From positions 1-64,000 of the forward strand of contig NZ_NTMH01000040.1 of NCBI RefSeq assembly GCF_002307475.1: 64,000 nucleotides of DNA, given 5' to 3'. Below, in pieces: positions 47,220 through 57,034 of the stretch. Both the position numbers and the translations under genes were made by a program. The stretch comes from Pantoea allii. GTDB taxonomy: Bacteria > Pseudomonadota > Gammaproteobacteria > Enterobacterales > Enterobacteriaceae. Under the pieces are notes generated by a model, which saw only the letters and a program-made list of their open reading frames with translations, was not told the DNA's origin and ran no database searches. The number at the start of each line of letters is the position of its first letter. Position 1 is the stretch's first letter.

Positions 47220-50200
47220 ATGTTTCCAGTTTGAGTAATAACCTGTCGGTCAATGATATCAGCAATTGCCACTCAGCGGAGAGAGCCTGATGTTGCTTCG
47301 CCTTGTCCGACAGCTGCTGACAAAGCGTTGCCCCTTCTTCAATACCTATCAAAAGCCAGCTTCCTTTCATACGGTGTGCTGACTCGGCTAACTGCATAGC
47401 GTCACCTGCCTGATGTGCGGCGTGCAGTTGTGCCAGGTCCTTCTCCAGGGTATCACGTAACGTTTTGCCCAGGCGGTTAAGAAATTTCTCGTTTTGCTGC
47501 GCCAGCTGCCACAGGTTGTCATCCAGTGACGCCAGTGGATCGTCATGAAAGGCCGTCAGCACCTCGCCGATATCCTGTAGCTGTACCGGTTTAATCAGCA
47601 CGCGTTCATGTTCACCCAACTGCACGTTAAGTAACTGGGCGTCGGCTGAACACAGCACCCGTAACTGCACGCCGCCGCGCTGACGCTGACGACGACGCAA
47701 CAGGCGCAACAGGAGCGTGCCATCAGGGCGCGGCATCATCTGATCGATAAACAGCAGGTCGTAAGGGCGCTGCGCGTCGGCCAGCAGCAGGTCGCGACCC
47801 TGTTCAAAACAATCCGCCTGAATCGCGAAGCGGGCAAGCTGCTGCTCCATCACGATCAGGTTCGTAGGATGATCGTCTACCACCGCCACGCGCAGACCAG
47901 GAAAGCCCGGCAGGGCAGTTGGATCGCTATCCGGAAGCCGATCGCAGGGGATCAGCGGCAGGGTGATGGTCACCTCCGTGCCTTTGCCAGGCACAGAATG
48001 CAGGGAAATATCGCCACCCATGCGTTGCACCATCTCCCGACAAATAAACAACCCTAAACCGCTGCCCTGGACCGATACGGTTTTACCCGAGGGTGCCTGA
48101 TACCAGGGATCGAACAGTTTAGGCTGCTCCTCCAGCGGGATTCCGCTGCCGTTGTCGCTGACGGTTAGCTGCAGCATGTCCGTGGCCGATAGCGTCAGAC
48201 GAATCAGGCCCTGACGGGTAAATTTAAATGCGTTGGTGATGAGATTGTTCACCACCTGCTGCAGGCGATCGGCATCCATCATCACCGCGTCAGGCAGTGG
48301 CGTCAGCGCTTCAACCTGCAGACGCGGGCCGTCCGGGCGCATCAACGGATGATAAAAATGGCGCTGCTGCGCCAGCCAGGGGGCCAGCGCCAGCGGACGC
48401 GGCGACAGGGTAAAGCTGTTATTTTCAATACGGGCGTGATCTTGAAGATCGTTAAGCAGCGTCATCAGTGACTGCGCGCTACGGTGCAAAAGCTGCAGAT
48501 TTTCACTGGATCGCTGCTGTTTTTCCAGCTCCAGCAAGCCCAGTATCGCCTGCATGGGCGTGCGCAGCTCGTGACTGACCGTGGCTAAAAACTGGCTTTT
48601 CATGGCGTTGGCGCGTTCGGCCTGCTCACGCTGTTGGCGATCGCGCCGCTGCTGCCAGTAACGTCGGGCAAGCAGCAATAGCAAAATAATGATGGCAACA
48701 CCGGCCGCCACCAGAACGGCTACCGGCAGGACGCGCATGGCGGTAACGCTGCCAGGCTGAGGTGGCATTGACCAGCGATCGCGCATCTGGTTTTGTGTCT
48801 CGACGGGGATCTGCTGCAACGCGCGATCCAGCAGTGAACGCAGTACGGGTTGATCGGATGCGATGCCAACCGCAATGGGCCAGGCAATATCGCTGGCGGC
48901 AAAGGCCAGATGAATCTGCGGATCGTTACGACTGGCAATCCGCCAGCGCGCGGACAGCACGTTATCGACTAAGGCGTCAATCTGACCGGCTGCCAGCGCA
49001 TCGTACAGGCTGTTTCGGTCAACATAACGTTGAACCTGCATATTCTCAGGGATAAGGCGTTGCGCCAGGTCATCCTGCAGAATACCTATGCGCTTGCCCG
49101 CCACATCGCTCCAGTGCGACCAGCCAGCTGGCTGGCGGATATAAATGCCCCACAGCGCGCGCCAGACGGGCAGGCTGGTGCTTTGGGTTTCGCCGTTAAG
49201 CGGCTGCATCAGCTGCAACATAACCTGATGCTGATCCAGCAGGCTGGCAGCCTGCTGAGGGTTACTGACCCAGCGCGGGGTAAAACGTAATCCGGTGCTT
49301 TGGGCGATGGCGTTAAGCAGGTCGATCCCGTAGCCGCGGGCAGTGCCGTTACTGTCCCGGTAACTCCAGGGATAGTTATCCGCTTCAGCCGCGTAGGCAA
49401 CGATCGGGTGGTTCGTCATCCACTCGCGCTCGCTGGCGCTGAGCATCAGGGTCTGCGTGTCCTGATAGCGGGGAAGGTTGCTGCTCCAGCGCGCCTGCAG
49501 GGTGCTCATCAGCTCGGCGGGAAGCTGGCGCAGGCTTTGATTCAGCCATTCGATAAGCGCCGGATCACGTGCGACGGCGCGCAGGTTGAGCTGTCCGGCA
49601 TCGATACCGGAGGCAATCTGATAAATTTGCCCCTGCTGTAACTGGCTTAGCAAGAAACCGGCGCTGGTTTCATCTGCCACCACATAATCGTTCTGCTGAT
49701 TCAGCAACGTATAGAGCGCCTGAAGATCGCTGCCGTAGGTGCGCCACTGATGGCGGGCTGCCAGCGCCGGTGGCAGTTGTGCCAGCGTGAGTTGGCTGAT
49801 TGCCAGTTGGGCATTATGACTGTTGAACATCACGGCACGCTGGTTCTGCTGGTTACGATAAATACGCAACGGGCTGCTAAACCAGCTGTCACTGGCCAGC
49901 GTATTCATGGGTAAAGGCGGGGCTATCATTCCCAACGCAAAATCAATCTGTCCGTCGTGCAGCGCGCGCAATAAGTCTGCCTGAGTGGCATATAAACGGA
50001 GCGTGAACTGCGCACCGGTTAACTGATGCAGCGCCGCCAGGTAATCGGCATCGATGCCATAAAGGTCTTTACCGACCAGCATCGTCCAGGGGGCGTTATT
50101 CTCCTCCAGCAGACCGACTCGCAGCACTTTGCCCTGCATCAGCTCGGCACCTTTCACCGGCATCATCATGGGCAAGTTGATGCTGCTGACCGGGCGCACG

Positions 50201-50268
50201 TCGCCGTAGGCCAGCGAGGTAAAGAGCAGCAGGAGCAGCAGCCAGCGTATCACTGCTGTGCTTTCCAC
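47197..50268 (-). CDS. EvgS/BvgS-like hybrid sensor histidine kinase
   Basis: The 1023-residue protein has, in order: a signal or first membrane segment (1-21), two bacterial SBP_bac_3 sensor domains in the periplasm (about 48-265 and 290-505), a membrane helix (511-535), a HisKA domain with H566 in TVSHELRTP, an ATPase domain with N679 and the DNGSGI and GSGLGL loops, a receiver with D842 in LLFIDQMMP and a C-terminal Hpt with H965 in [10 protein letters not shown]. It lacks the PAS domain of E. coli EvgS. The phosphorelay would end on the response-regulator neighbour, which it overlaps by 19 bases, as it overlaps zitB by 23. The signal is unknown. Confidence 0.93.
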   Translation of the reverse strand: MESTAVIRWLLLLLLFTSLAYGDVRPVSSINLPMMMPVKGAELMQGKVLRVGLLEENNAPWTMLVGKDLYGIDADYLAALHQLTGAQFTLRLYATQADLLRALHDGQIDFALGMIAPPLPMNTLASDSWFSSPLRIYRNQQNQRAVMFNSHNAQLAISQLTLAQLPPALAARHQWRTYGSDLQALYTLLNQQNDYVVADETSAGFLLSQLQQGQIYQIASGIDAGQLNLRAVARDPALIEWLNQSLRQLPAELMSTLQARWSSNLPRYQDTQTLMLSASEREWMTNHPIVAYAAEADNYPWSYRDSNGTARGYGIDLLNAIAQSTGLRFTPRWVSNPQQAASLLDQHQVMLQLMQPLNGETQSTSLPVWRALWGIYIRQPAGWSHWSDVAGKRIGILQDDLAQRLIPENMQVQRYVDRNSLYDALAAGQIDALVDNVLSARWRIASRNDPQIHLAFAASDIAWPIAVGIASDQPVLRSLLDRALQQIPVETQNQMRDRWSMPPQPGSVTAMRVLPVAVLVAAGVAIIILLLLLARRYWQQRRDRQQREQAERANAMKSQFLATVSHELRTPMQAILGLLELEKQQRSSENLQLLHRSAQSLMTLLNDLQDHARIENNSFTLSPRPLALAPWLAQQRHFYHPLMRPDGPRLQVEALTPLPDAVMMDADRLQQVVNNLITNAFKFTRQGLIRLTLSATDMLQLTVSDNGSGIPLEEQPKLFDPWYQAPSGKTVSVQGSGLGLFICREMVQRMGGDISLHSVPGKGTEVTITLPLIPCDRLPDSDPTALPGFPGLRVAVVDDHPTNLIVMEQQLARFAIQADCFEQGRDLLLADAQRPYDLLFIDQMMPRPDGTLLLRLLRRRQRQRGGVQLRVLCSADAQLLNVQLGEHERVLIKPVQLQDIGEVLTAFHDDPLASLDDNLWQLAQQNEKFLNRLGKTLRDTLEKDLAQLHAAHQAGDAMQLAESAHRMKGSWLLIGIEEGATLCQQLSDKAKQHQALSAEWQLLISLTDRLLLKLETYGTHALS

Positions 50269-50831
50269 AAATCGGCTAACTCAACCACAGAGTGGGCACC
50301 GGTCTTTTCCAGGATGTTCTTTTTATGGGTGCTGACGGTTTTGTTACTGATATGCAGTCGCTCGGCAATTTGCAGGTTGGATAATCCACTGGCCAGCAAA
50401 GCCAGTATCTGACGTTCTTTACTGGTTAACGGCAGTTCCGGCTCATCAGGGCAGTCGGGGAAGGTGGCATGTCCACCGAGCACCGCCAGAATCGCACTCA
50501 GCAACTGCTCCATGCGCTGGCTCTTCACCACATAGCCAGCGGCACCCAGCGCCTGGGCTCGCCTGACGTAGTGGCGGGTTTGCTGGGCTGAATAAATCAG
50601 AACCGGGCAGTTGGGTAAATGGATTTTCAGGCGGCGCAAGATCTCCAGCCCGTCACCATCGGGTAAGCCGATGTCCAGCACGATAATATCGGGTGGCAAT
50701 TGCAGAAAAGGGCGGGCGGACTGTTCGCTGCTGGCGGAAAAAAGTTGCATGGGAATCGGTGATTTAGCCAACGCAGCTTCAAGTGCTACTTCAACCAGTG
50801 GATGATCGTCAATCAGAAGCAGTGAGGCCAT
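50250..50831 (-). CDS. EvgA/BvgA-like LuxR-family response regulator
   Basis: The 193-residue protein is the partner of the hybrid kinase downstream. The receiver (about 1-118) has D8, D9 and the phospho-acceptor D53 in VLDIGLPDGDG; the LuxR-type HTH (about 130-193) has LTSKERQILALLASGLSNLQIAERLHIS. The second in-frame ATG at 50831 is preferred because AGGGAA lies at better spacing. It is first in the operon with the kinase and zitB. Targets are unknown; ybgS and zitB are candidates by position only. Confidence 0.92.
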   Translation of the reverse strand: MASLLLIDDHPLVEVALEAALAKSPIPMQLFSASSEQSARPFLQLPPDIIVLDIGLPDGDGLEILRRLKIHLPNCPVLIYSAQQTRHYVRRAQALGAAGYVVKSQRMEQLLSAILAVLGGHATFPDCPDEPELPLTSKERQILALLASGLSNLQIAERLHISNKTVSTHKKNILEKTGAHSVVELADLWKAQQ

Positions 50832-50891
50832 GAACATTTCCCTGTTAATTTAACAGGCTCAGCATAGCGGAAGTTACGGCAGGATAAAATA

Positions 50892-50912
50892 AAGGAGAGC
50901 CAGGCTCTCCTT
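50892..50912 (-). terminator. Terminator of ybgS
   Basis: AAGGAGAGCC and GGCTCTCCTT pair around a single-base loop; on the minus strand T-rich sequence follows. Confidence 0.7.
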
Positions 50913-50932
50913 ATCAACTCAACCGTCCGGTC

Positions 50933-51286
50933 TTACTGCGTGGTGCCGTCGGTTTTGGTATTAACGTGACCGCCACCTTTTTTGGTATGAACTTTTTTGT
51001 TCATATCAGGGCATTTACCGTCTTTACACTGGCTATTCTTATCAATCTCGTCAGCCGTCATATGTTTGCTGCTGGACGTGCTGTCAGCGGTCGGAGACGA
51101 TTTCTCGGTGCCTGTGTTATTAATTTTGCTGTTATCGACTTTGTTCGGTGGCAGGTTCTCGTTAGCACCGCCAGCTACTGCGCCTGCGGCGGCGGCCTGG
51201 TTAGAGTTTCCGTTAGCAGCCATTGCTGCGCCACTGCCCAGAGTCATTGCTGCCGTCAGAAAAATTATTGCAAACTTATTCATCAT
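50933..51286 (-). CDS. ybgS: YbgS, small periplasmic protein
   Basis: This 117-residue protein has a signal peptide (NKFAIIFLTAAMTLGSGAAMA) and a hydrophilic mature part with few hydrophobic residues and the conserved end QCKDGKCPDMNKKV...KTDGTTQ shared with E. coli YbgS. It carries one Cys pair. E. coli ybgS is known to respond to envelope or zinc stress (ZraR regulon); I saw no ZraR site here. GGGAG precedes the start. It sits at the head side of the EvgA-like gene, separated by a terminator. Confidence 0.88.
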   Translation of the reverse strand: MMNKFAIIFLTAAMTLGSGAAMAANGNSNQAAAAGAVAGGANENLPPNKVDNSKINNTGTEKSSPTADSTSSSKHMTADEIDKNSQCKDGKCPDMNKKVHTKKGGGHVNTKTDGTTQ

Positions 51287-51580
51287 TATGCTCCCGTTAA
51301 TAAATGATATTTGCTGTCTCTAACCCGCTGCGATGTTTGGTTCAGAGAAAAAGCGCCCTGAGCGAAATAAAATTTCGCTGGTTAGCTTAAAGACAGGTAT
51401 TAATAAAAGTAAGTCACCGTTCCTCAGTGGTTACCTTTAAAAGTCTAGACGCATAACCCATTTATGCAAATTTCACGCATACATTATACGTTCATCAGGA
51501 ATTTACACCCCGTGCGCTTCGGGCTACATTGGCTGGGTTGTGTCCGGCGGGCGCCGGGCCAGAAATTATATGGAATGAGT
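51287..51580. other. ybgS-aroG divergent region
   Basis: This 294-base gap must hold the promoters of ybgS and aroG. I found no clear TyrR box (TGTAAA-N6-TTTACA); only a right half TTTACA at about 51500 is present. Confidence 0.4.
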
Positions 51581-52633
51581 ATGAATTACCAGAACGATGA
51601 TTTACGCATTAAAGCGATCAAAGAACTCCTGCCACCCGTAGCCTTACTGGAAAAATTCCCTGCAACCGACCGTGCTGCGCAGACCGTTTCGCAGGCTCGC
51701 CAGGCGATTCACCAGATTCTGAAAGGGGAAGACGATCGTCTGCTGGTGGTGATTGGGCCTTGCTCCATTCATGATACCGAAGCCGCACAAGACTATGCTG
51801 CGCGTCTGTTAACCCTGCGGGAACAGCTTAAGGGTGAACTGGAAGTCGTGATGCGCGTTTACTTCGAAAAACCGCGTACCACCGTCGGCTGGAAAGGGCT
51901 AATCAACGATCCTTATATGGATGGTTCCTTCCAGTTGAACGACGGCCTGCGTCTGGCGCGTAAGCTGTTGGTAGAGATTAACGATTCTGGTCTGCCTGCC
52001 GCTGGCGAGTTTCTGGACATGATCACGCCGCAGTACGTTGCCGATCTGATGAGCTGGGGCGCGATCGGCGCGCGCACCACTGAATCACAGGTTCACCGCG
52101 AACTGGCTTCTGGTCTTTCCTGCCCGGTCGGGTTTAAAAACGGCACGGACGGCACCATCAAAGTGGCGATTGATGCCATTAACTCCGCCAGTTCACCGCA
52201 CTGTTTCTTGTCAGTCACCAAATACGGGCACTCTGCGATCGTGGAAACCCGCGGCAACGGCGACTGCCATATTATTCTGCGTGGTGGTAAAGAACCGAAC
52301 TACAGCGCCGCGCACGTCAGTGCAGTTAAAGCCGGTCTGGAAAAAGCTGGTTTACCGCAGCAGGTGATGATCGACTTCAGCCATGCCAACAGCAGCAAGC
52401 AGTTTCAGAAACAGATGCTGGTGGCAGATGATGTGGCGCAACAGATGATCAATGGCGAGCGCGGCATTATCGGCGTGATGATTGAAAGCCATCTGGTTGA
52501 AGGGAATCAGAGCCTGGAAAGCGGCGAACCGCTGGTATACGGCAAGAGCGTGACGGATGCCTGTATTGGCTGGGACGATACCGAGAAGGTGCTGCGTCAA
52601 CTGGCCGATGCGGTCAAACAGCGTCGCGGTTAA
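51581..52633 (+). CDS. aroG: DAHP synthase, phenylalanine-sensitive
   Basis: AroG makes 3-deoxy-D-arabino-heptulosonate 7-phosphate, the first step of the shikimate pathway. The ATG at 51581 gives MNYQNDDLRIKAIKELLPP and 350 residues, the E. coli length; the frame is open 39 codons upstream without homologous look. LLVVIGPCSIHD, RVYFEKPRTTVGWKGLINDP and DFSHANSSK are family signatures (Cys and His metal ligands). The strongest match is to the Phe-inhibited isozyme. It converges on gpmA over a terminator. Confidence 0.94.
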   Translation: MNYQNDDLRIKAIKELLPPVALLEKFPATDRAAQTVSQARQAIHQILKGEDDRLLVVIGPCSIHDTEAAQDYAARLLTLREQLKGELEVVMRVYFEKPRTTVGWKGLINDPYMDGSFQLNDGLRLARKLLVEINDSGLPAAGEFLDMITPQYVADLMSWGAIGARTTESQVHRELASGLSCPVGFKNGTDGTIKVAIDAINSASSPHCFLSVTKYGHSAIVETRGNGDCHIILRGGKEPNYSAAHVSAVKAGLEKAGLPQQVMIDFSHANSSKQFQKQMLVADDVAQQMINGERGIIGVMIESHLVEGNQSLESGEPLVYGKSVTDACIGWDDTEKVLRQLADAVKQRRG

Positions 52634-52644
52634 CAGGGCGCAAT

Positions 52645-52676
52645 AAAAAAGGGCCAGACAGTGTCTGGCCCTTTTT
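52645..52676. terminator. Bidirectional terminator between aroG and gpmA
   Basis: GGGCCAGACA and TGTCTGGCCC pair around one base, flanked by A6 and T5. Confidence 0.88.
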
Positions 52677-52691
52677 ACAGAGAAGCAAAAC

Positions 52692-53444
52692 TTACTTCGC
52701 TTTACCCTGATTCGCCACGGCTGCGGCTTTTGCTGCGATCTCGTCAGCATCACCCAGGTAGTAGCGTTTGATCGGTTTGAAGTTTTCATCGAACTCATAA
52801 ACCAGCGGTACGCCGGTCGGAATATTGAGTTCAAGAATCTCATCTTCGCTCAGGTTGTCCAGGTATTTCACCAGGGCACGCAGTGAGTTGCCGTGTGCAG
52901 CAACAATCACTTTCTCACCGCTTTTGATACGCGGCAGAATGGATTCGTTCCAGTAAGGAATGACGCGTTCGATGGTCAGGGCCAGACTTTCGGTGGTCGG
53001 CAGCTGCTCAGGCTTCAGTGAAGCATAACGCGGGTCGTGTCCAGGGAAACGCTCATCGCTACGATCCAGCTCTGGCGGGGTTACCGCGAAGCCACGGCGC
53101 CACTGTTTTACCTGCTCGTCGCCGTATTTGGCGGCGGTTTCTGCTTTATCCAGACCCTGCAACGCGCCATAGTGACGTTCATTCAGACGCCAGGATTTCT
53201 CAACGGGCAGCCAGGCCTGATCCAGCTCATCCAGCACATTCCACAGGGTGTGAATGGCGCGTTTCAGCACGGAGGTGTACGCGAAATCAAACACGAAACC
53301 TTCTTTCTTCAGCAGCTGTCCGGCTGCTTTAGCTTCGGTACGGCCCTTGTCAGAAAGGTCTACATCATACCATCCGGTGAAGCGGTTTTCGTTGTTCCAC
53401 TGGCTTTCGCCGTGTCGCACCAGAACCAGCTTAGTTACAGCCAT
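52692..53444 (-). CDS. gpmA: 2,3-bisphosphoglycerate-dependent phosphoglycerate mutase
   Basis: GpmA interconverts 3- and 2-phosphoglycerate. The 250 residues have the phospho-histidine H11 in [10 protein letters not shown], the [10 protein letters not shown] loop and the second catalytic H in [13 protein letters not shown]. Length equals E. coli. It stands alone between aroG and the gal genes. Confidence 0.97.
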   Translation of the reverse strand: MAVTKLVLVRHGESQWNNENRFTGWYDVDLSDKGRTEAKAAGQLLKKEGFVFDFAYTSVLKRAIHTLWNVLDELDQAWLPVEKSWRLNERHYGALQGLDKAETAAKYGDEQVKQWRRGFAVTPPELDRSDERFPGHDPRYASLKPEQLPTTESLALTIERVIPYWNESILPRIKSGEKVIVAAHGNSLRALVKYLDNLSEDEILELNIPTGVPLVYEFDENFKPIKRYYLGDADEIAAKAAAVANQGKAK

Positions 53445-53593
53445 AGCTTAACTCCTTAATACTTGATGTTTCTGAGATAATGGAAACCTGCTGTCGCCAG
53501 CCCGTTGGCTGACCAATTGCGTTCTACCATAGCGGAAAACAGCGCACTGCGTAAGTCTGTCTGTGACGCACTGCGCGTTTTTCACCCGGTTGC

Positions 53594-54628
53594 TCAGCGT
53601 GGCGTAAAGCGATAGCGCGTGACGGATTCCCAACGATCTCCCGGCTGTAACCAGCAATCATCCTGTGGCCACTCGGGATGATTAGGCGAATCCGGTAAAA
53701 ATTCACTCTCCAGCGCGATCCCCTGAAACGCAGTATAGCGTTCCTGCTCCCGGGCGCGCGTACCGGCCAAATAGTTACCGCTGTAGAACTGCAATGCCGG
53801 CGCCGAGGTGGTGACGCTTAACTGCAGTTTACCGTCCTGCGACCACAACTCAGCAGCAGGCTGACTGTCATCGCCTGCGCTGTTGAGCAGGAAAGCATGG
53901 TCATAGCCTTTAACCGCCTTCTGGTCGTCATCGGCAAGAAAATCCTGCTCAATGCTTTTGGCCTGACGGAAATCGAAACTGGTGCCGTCCACCGCCTTAA
54001 GTGGTCCGTTGGGAATCCCCTCGCTATCCACGGGCAGGTAACGATCGGCGTGCAGTTGTAATCGATGCTGACGTGCATCGCCATGATGCGCGTCAAGATT
54101 AAAGTAAGCATGATTGGTCAGATTGACCGGGCAGGGCTGATCGCACTTCGCCTGATAGTGAATCGACAGGCAATTATCGTCATCCAGGACATAGCGTAAA
54201 TCAGCAATAAGATTGCCGGGATAGCCCTGATCGCCATCGGGCGAGTCGAGTCGATAATGCACTTCACTTTCTGACTGGCTGACGATTTGCCAGCGGCGTT
54301 TATCAAACCCCTCAGGGCCACCGTGTAGCTGGTGGTCGCCCTGATTCGCGGCCAACTGCCGGCCTGTTTTAGCCAGTTTTGCGCTGGCGATACGGTTAGC
54401 ATAACGGCCTACCGTGGCACCCAGATAGGCATCCTGATGCAGGTAATCGGAAGGCGTTGCGCAGCCAAGCAATGCTTCACGTACGTGACCATCCTGCAAC
54501 GGCACCCGCGCCGATAACCAGGTCGCGCCCCAGTCCATAAAGGTGGCAATCATGCCATTGGCATTGCGCAGCACGGTGATGCGCCACGGCTGACCGTCCG
54601 GCGCATGGGAATTGACATCGCTTAACAT
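53594..54628 (-). CDS. galM: Galactose mutarotase
   Basis: GalM interconverts alpha and beta galactose for GalK. The 344 residues contain NRIASAKL, the Leloir region [19 protein letters not shown] with a catalytic [13 protein letters not shown] (second H) and the base E in [19 protein letters not shown]. It overlaps galK by 7 bases and ends the galTKM operon. Confidence 0.95.
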   Translation of the reverse strand: MLSDVNSHAPDGQPWRITVLRNANGMIATFMDWGATWLSARVPLQDGHVREALLGCATPSDYLHQDAYLGATVGRYANRIASAKLAKTGRQLAANQGDHQLHGGPEGFDKRRWQIVSQSESEVHYRLDSPDGDQGYPGNLIADLRYVLDDDNCLSIHYQAKCDQPCPVNLTNHAYFNLDAHHGDARQHRLQLHADRYLPVDSEGIPNGPLKAVDGTSFDFRQAKSIEQDFLADDDQKAVKGYDHAFLLNSAGDDSQPAAELWSQDGKLQLSVTTSAPALQFYSGNYLAGTRAREQERYTAFQGIALESEFLPDSPNHPEWPQDDCWLQPGDRWESVTRYRFTPR

Positions 54629-55770
54629 TGGCCTGCTCCTTCTGATGCTTTACAAACGTAGAAGGTCTCCTTGATGCCCGTTTTGGCTTCATACTGGCTG
54701 GCGACGGCGGCCTGCACCTGATCCACCAGCTCAAGCGGCATCAAAGCAACAATACAACCGCCAAAACCGCCGCCGGTCATACGGACACCGCCACGATCGC
54801 CGATCTCGGCTTTAACAATCTCGACCAGCGTATCGACCGGTGGCACGGTAATTTCAAAGTCATCACGCATTGATGCGTGAGATTCGGCCATCAGTTCGCC
54901 CATGCGCGCTAAATCACCACGAGAGAGCGCCTCGGCGGCCTCCAGCGTACGGGCATTTTCGGTGATGACATGACGTACGCGCTTAGCGACCTGGGGATCT
55001 AACTGAGATTCCGCGGCGTTAAACTCAGCGAGTTCGACATCCCGTAGCGCCTTTTTGTTAAAGAAGCGCGCGCCGGTTTCACACTGCTCACGGCGGACAT
55101 TGTATTCGCTGCCCACCAGACTCCGGCGGAAGTTGGAATTAATGATAACCACGGCAATATCGTCCGGCATAGAAACCGGCCGGGTGCCGAGCGTCCGGCA
55201 ATCCAGCAGCATGGCATGATCTTTTTGACCCAGCGCGGAAATCAGCTGATCCATGATGCCGCAGTTACAGCCCACGAACTGGTTTTCAGCTTCCTGACCG
55301 TTCACCGCAATCGCCGCACCGTCCAGCGCCAGGTTAAACAGCTGCTGGAAAACCGTCCCGACAGCCACTTCCAGCGAGGCAGAAGAGCTGAGGCCCGCAC
55401 CCTGTGGCACGTTGCCACTGATCACCATATCGACACCGCTAAAATCTGGCGCGCGCTGCTGTAAATGCTTCACGACGCCGCGAACATAGTTCGCCCACAT
55501 GGGTTCTTTTACGCTGGTAATCGGTGCATCCAGCGCAAAGGTGTCCTGCGCCTGATCGTAATCGACGGCGACAACACGAACCTGGCAGTCGTCACGCTTC
55601 GCACAGGCGATAACCGTTTGGTAATCGATGGCACAAGGCAGCACGAAACCGTCGTTGTAATCGGTGTGCTCGCCAATCAAATTGACGCGGCCTGGGGCCT
55701 GAATCGCGTGGGTTGGCGCATAGCCAAAGGTTTCAGTAAAAACCTGCTGCGTGATGGTTTTTAAGCTCAT
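54622..55770 (-). CDS. galK: Galactokinase
   Basis: GalK phosphorylates galactose at C1. The 382 residues have the GHMP-kinase segments [21 protein letters not shown], the phosphate loop [15 protein letters not shown] and [13 protein letters not shown]. Length equals E. coli. It overlaps galM by 7 bases and the galT stop by 4 bases, so all three genes are translationally coupled. Confidence 0.96.
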   Translation of the reverse strand: MSLKTITQQVFTETFGYAPTHAIQAPGRVNLIGEHTDYNDGFVLPCAIDYQTVIACAKRDDCQVRVVAVDYDQAQDTFALDAPITSVKEPMWANYVRGVVKHLQQRAPDFSGVDMVISGNVPQGAGLSSSASLEVAVGTVFQQLFNLALDGAAIAVNGQEAENQFVGCNCGIMDQLISALGQKDHAMLLDCRTLGTRPVSMPDDIAVVIINSNFRRSLVGSEYNVRREQCETGARFFNKKALRDVELAEFNAAESQLDPQVAKRVRHVITENARTLEAAEALSRGDLARMGELMAESHASMRDDFEITVPPVDTLVEIVKAEIGDRGGVRMTGGGFGGCIVALMPLELVDQVQAAVASQYEAKTGIKETFYVCKASEGAGQC

Positions 55771-56813
55771 TGTTGTGCCTCACGGAAATGAATATCGCTC
55801 ACGGAACGCAGGCGTTCTGCTGCCTGTTCTGCGGTTAAATCGCGTTGGGTTTCAGCCAGCATCTCGTAGCCGACCATAAATTTGCGCACCGTTGCTGAAC
55901 GCAGCAGCGGCGGATAAAAGTGGGCGTGCAACTGCCAGTGTTCATTGTCGTCACCGTTGAATGGCGCGCCGTGCCAGCCCATGGAGTAGGGGAAAGAGCA
56001 CTGAAACAGGTTGTCGTAACGGCTGGTCAGGCGCTTGATGGCGTTAGCCAGATCGTCACGCTGCGCATCGGTCAAGTCGGTCAGGCGCTTAACATGGGTT
56101 TTTGGCAACAGCAGGGTTTCAAACGGCCAGGCTGCCCACCACGGCACCACGGCCAGCCAGTGGTCCGTTTCTACCACGGTACGGCTGCCATCCTGCTGTT
56201 CACGCGCGCTGTAATCCATCAGCATCGGCGAGCCCTTTTGGGCAAAGTAGCGGCGCTGAAGATCGTCTTCACGCTGGGCTTCATTAGGCAGAAAGCTGTT
56301 GGCCCAGACTTGTCCATGTGGATGGGGATTGGAGCAGCCCATGGCGGCGCCCTTGTTCTCAAAGACCTGTACCCATGGGTAGTGCTGACCCAGTTCTGCC
56401 GTTTGTTGTTGCCAGGTGCGGACGACTTCTTTCAGTGCGCTCAGGGACATTTCTGGCAGCGTTTTACTGTGATCGGGCGAAAAGCAGATGACACGGCTGG
56501 TACCGCGCGCGCTTTCGCAGCGCATCAACATGTCATCACTTTCTGGCGCGTCTGGCGTATCCGTCATCAAGGCCGCGAAGTCATTGGTAAAAACGTAGGT
56601 GCCTTGATAATCAGGATTCACATCACCTGTAACGCGCGTGTTGCCCGCACACAGAAAACAGTCAGCATCGTGCGACGGCAGCGTATTCACCGCAGGCGTT
56701 TCCTGGGCACCCTGCCAGGGACGTTTGGCACGATGAGGAGAAACCAAAATCCACTGGTCAGTCAGGGGATTGTAACGGCGATGGGGATGATCGGCCGGGT
56801 TAAATTTTTCCAT
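55767..56813 (-). CDS. galT: Galactose-1-phosphate uridylyltransferase
   Basis: GalT exchanges UMP between UDP-glucose and galactose 1-phosphate. The 348 residues show the zinc-site CAGN region and the active-site triad [10 protein letters not shown] with the uridylylated histidine. Here it is the first gene of the operon; in E. coli galE precedes it. UDP-galactose must be epimerised by a GalE encoded elsewhere. Confidence 0.96.
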   Translation of the reverse strand: MEKFNPADHPHRRYNPLTDQWILVSPHRAKRPWQGAQETPAVNTLPSHDADCFLCAGNTRVTGDVNPDYQGTYVFTNDFAALMTDTPDAPESDDMLMRCESARGTSRVICFSPDHSKTLPEMSLSALKEVVRTWQQQTAELGQHYPWVQVFENKGAAMGCSNPHPHGQVWANSFLPNEAQREDDLQRRYFAQKGSPMLMDYSAREQQDGSRTVVETDHWLAVVPWWAAWPFETLLLPKTHVKRLTDLTDAQRDDLANAIKRLTSRYDNLFQCSFPYSMGWHGAPFNGDDNEHWQLHAHFYPPLLRSATVRKFMVGYEMLAETQRDLTAEQAAERLRSVSDIHFREAQQ

Positions 56814-56902
56814 GTTGCATCCTGGTCAGCGTCAAAATAAAAAAAGGCATCGATAAAACGTAGCACATCAGCCGCGTTGAAAACGTGATCCAGTCTGGAT
56901 AA

Positions 56903-56918
56903 GTGGTATCGTTTACAC
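56903..56918 (-). promoter_or_regulatory. GalR/GalS operator (external-type)
   Basis: On the minus strand GTGTAAACGATACCAC differs from the E. coli external operator consensus GTGTAANCGATTCCAC at one position. It lies 90 bases upstream of galT. Confidence 0.8.
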
Positions 56919-56979
56919 AAGCTGAATATTCTTATTTAAAGGCGAAGTGGCACATTGCGCACATAAAAAGTGGGTTTAA

Positions 56980-56995
56980 ATGGTAACGCTTACAT
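56980..56995 (-). promoter_or_regulatory. Second GalR/GalS operator
   Basis: ATGTAAGCGTTACCAT on the minus strand fits the gal operator pattern (G-TAA-CG-TTA-C) with weaker ends. Its centre is 77 bases from the first operator, a spacing suited to looping. In E. coli the second operator is inside galE; here both lie upstream of galT. Confidence 0.65.
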
Positions 56996-57034
56996 TGTAG
57001 GGGAAACAACGCCGGGGTGACGGCGTTGATAAGG

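Noticed and set aside
51464-51581. TyrR box in front of aroG and a longer AroG start at 51464
   Set aside because: Only one half-site is visible, and the residues before 51581 do not resemble AroG; the length of 350 from 51581 matches the family.
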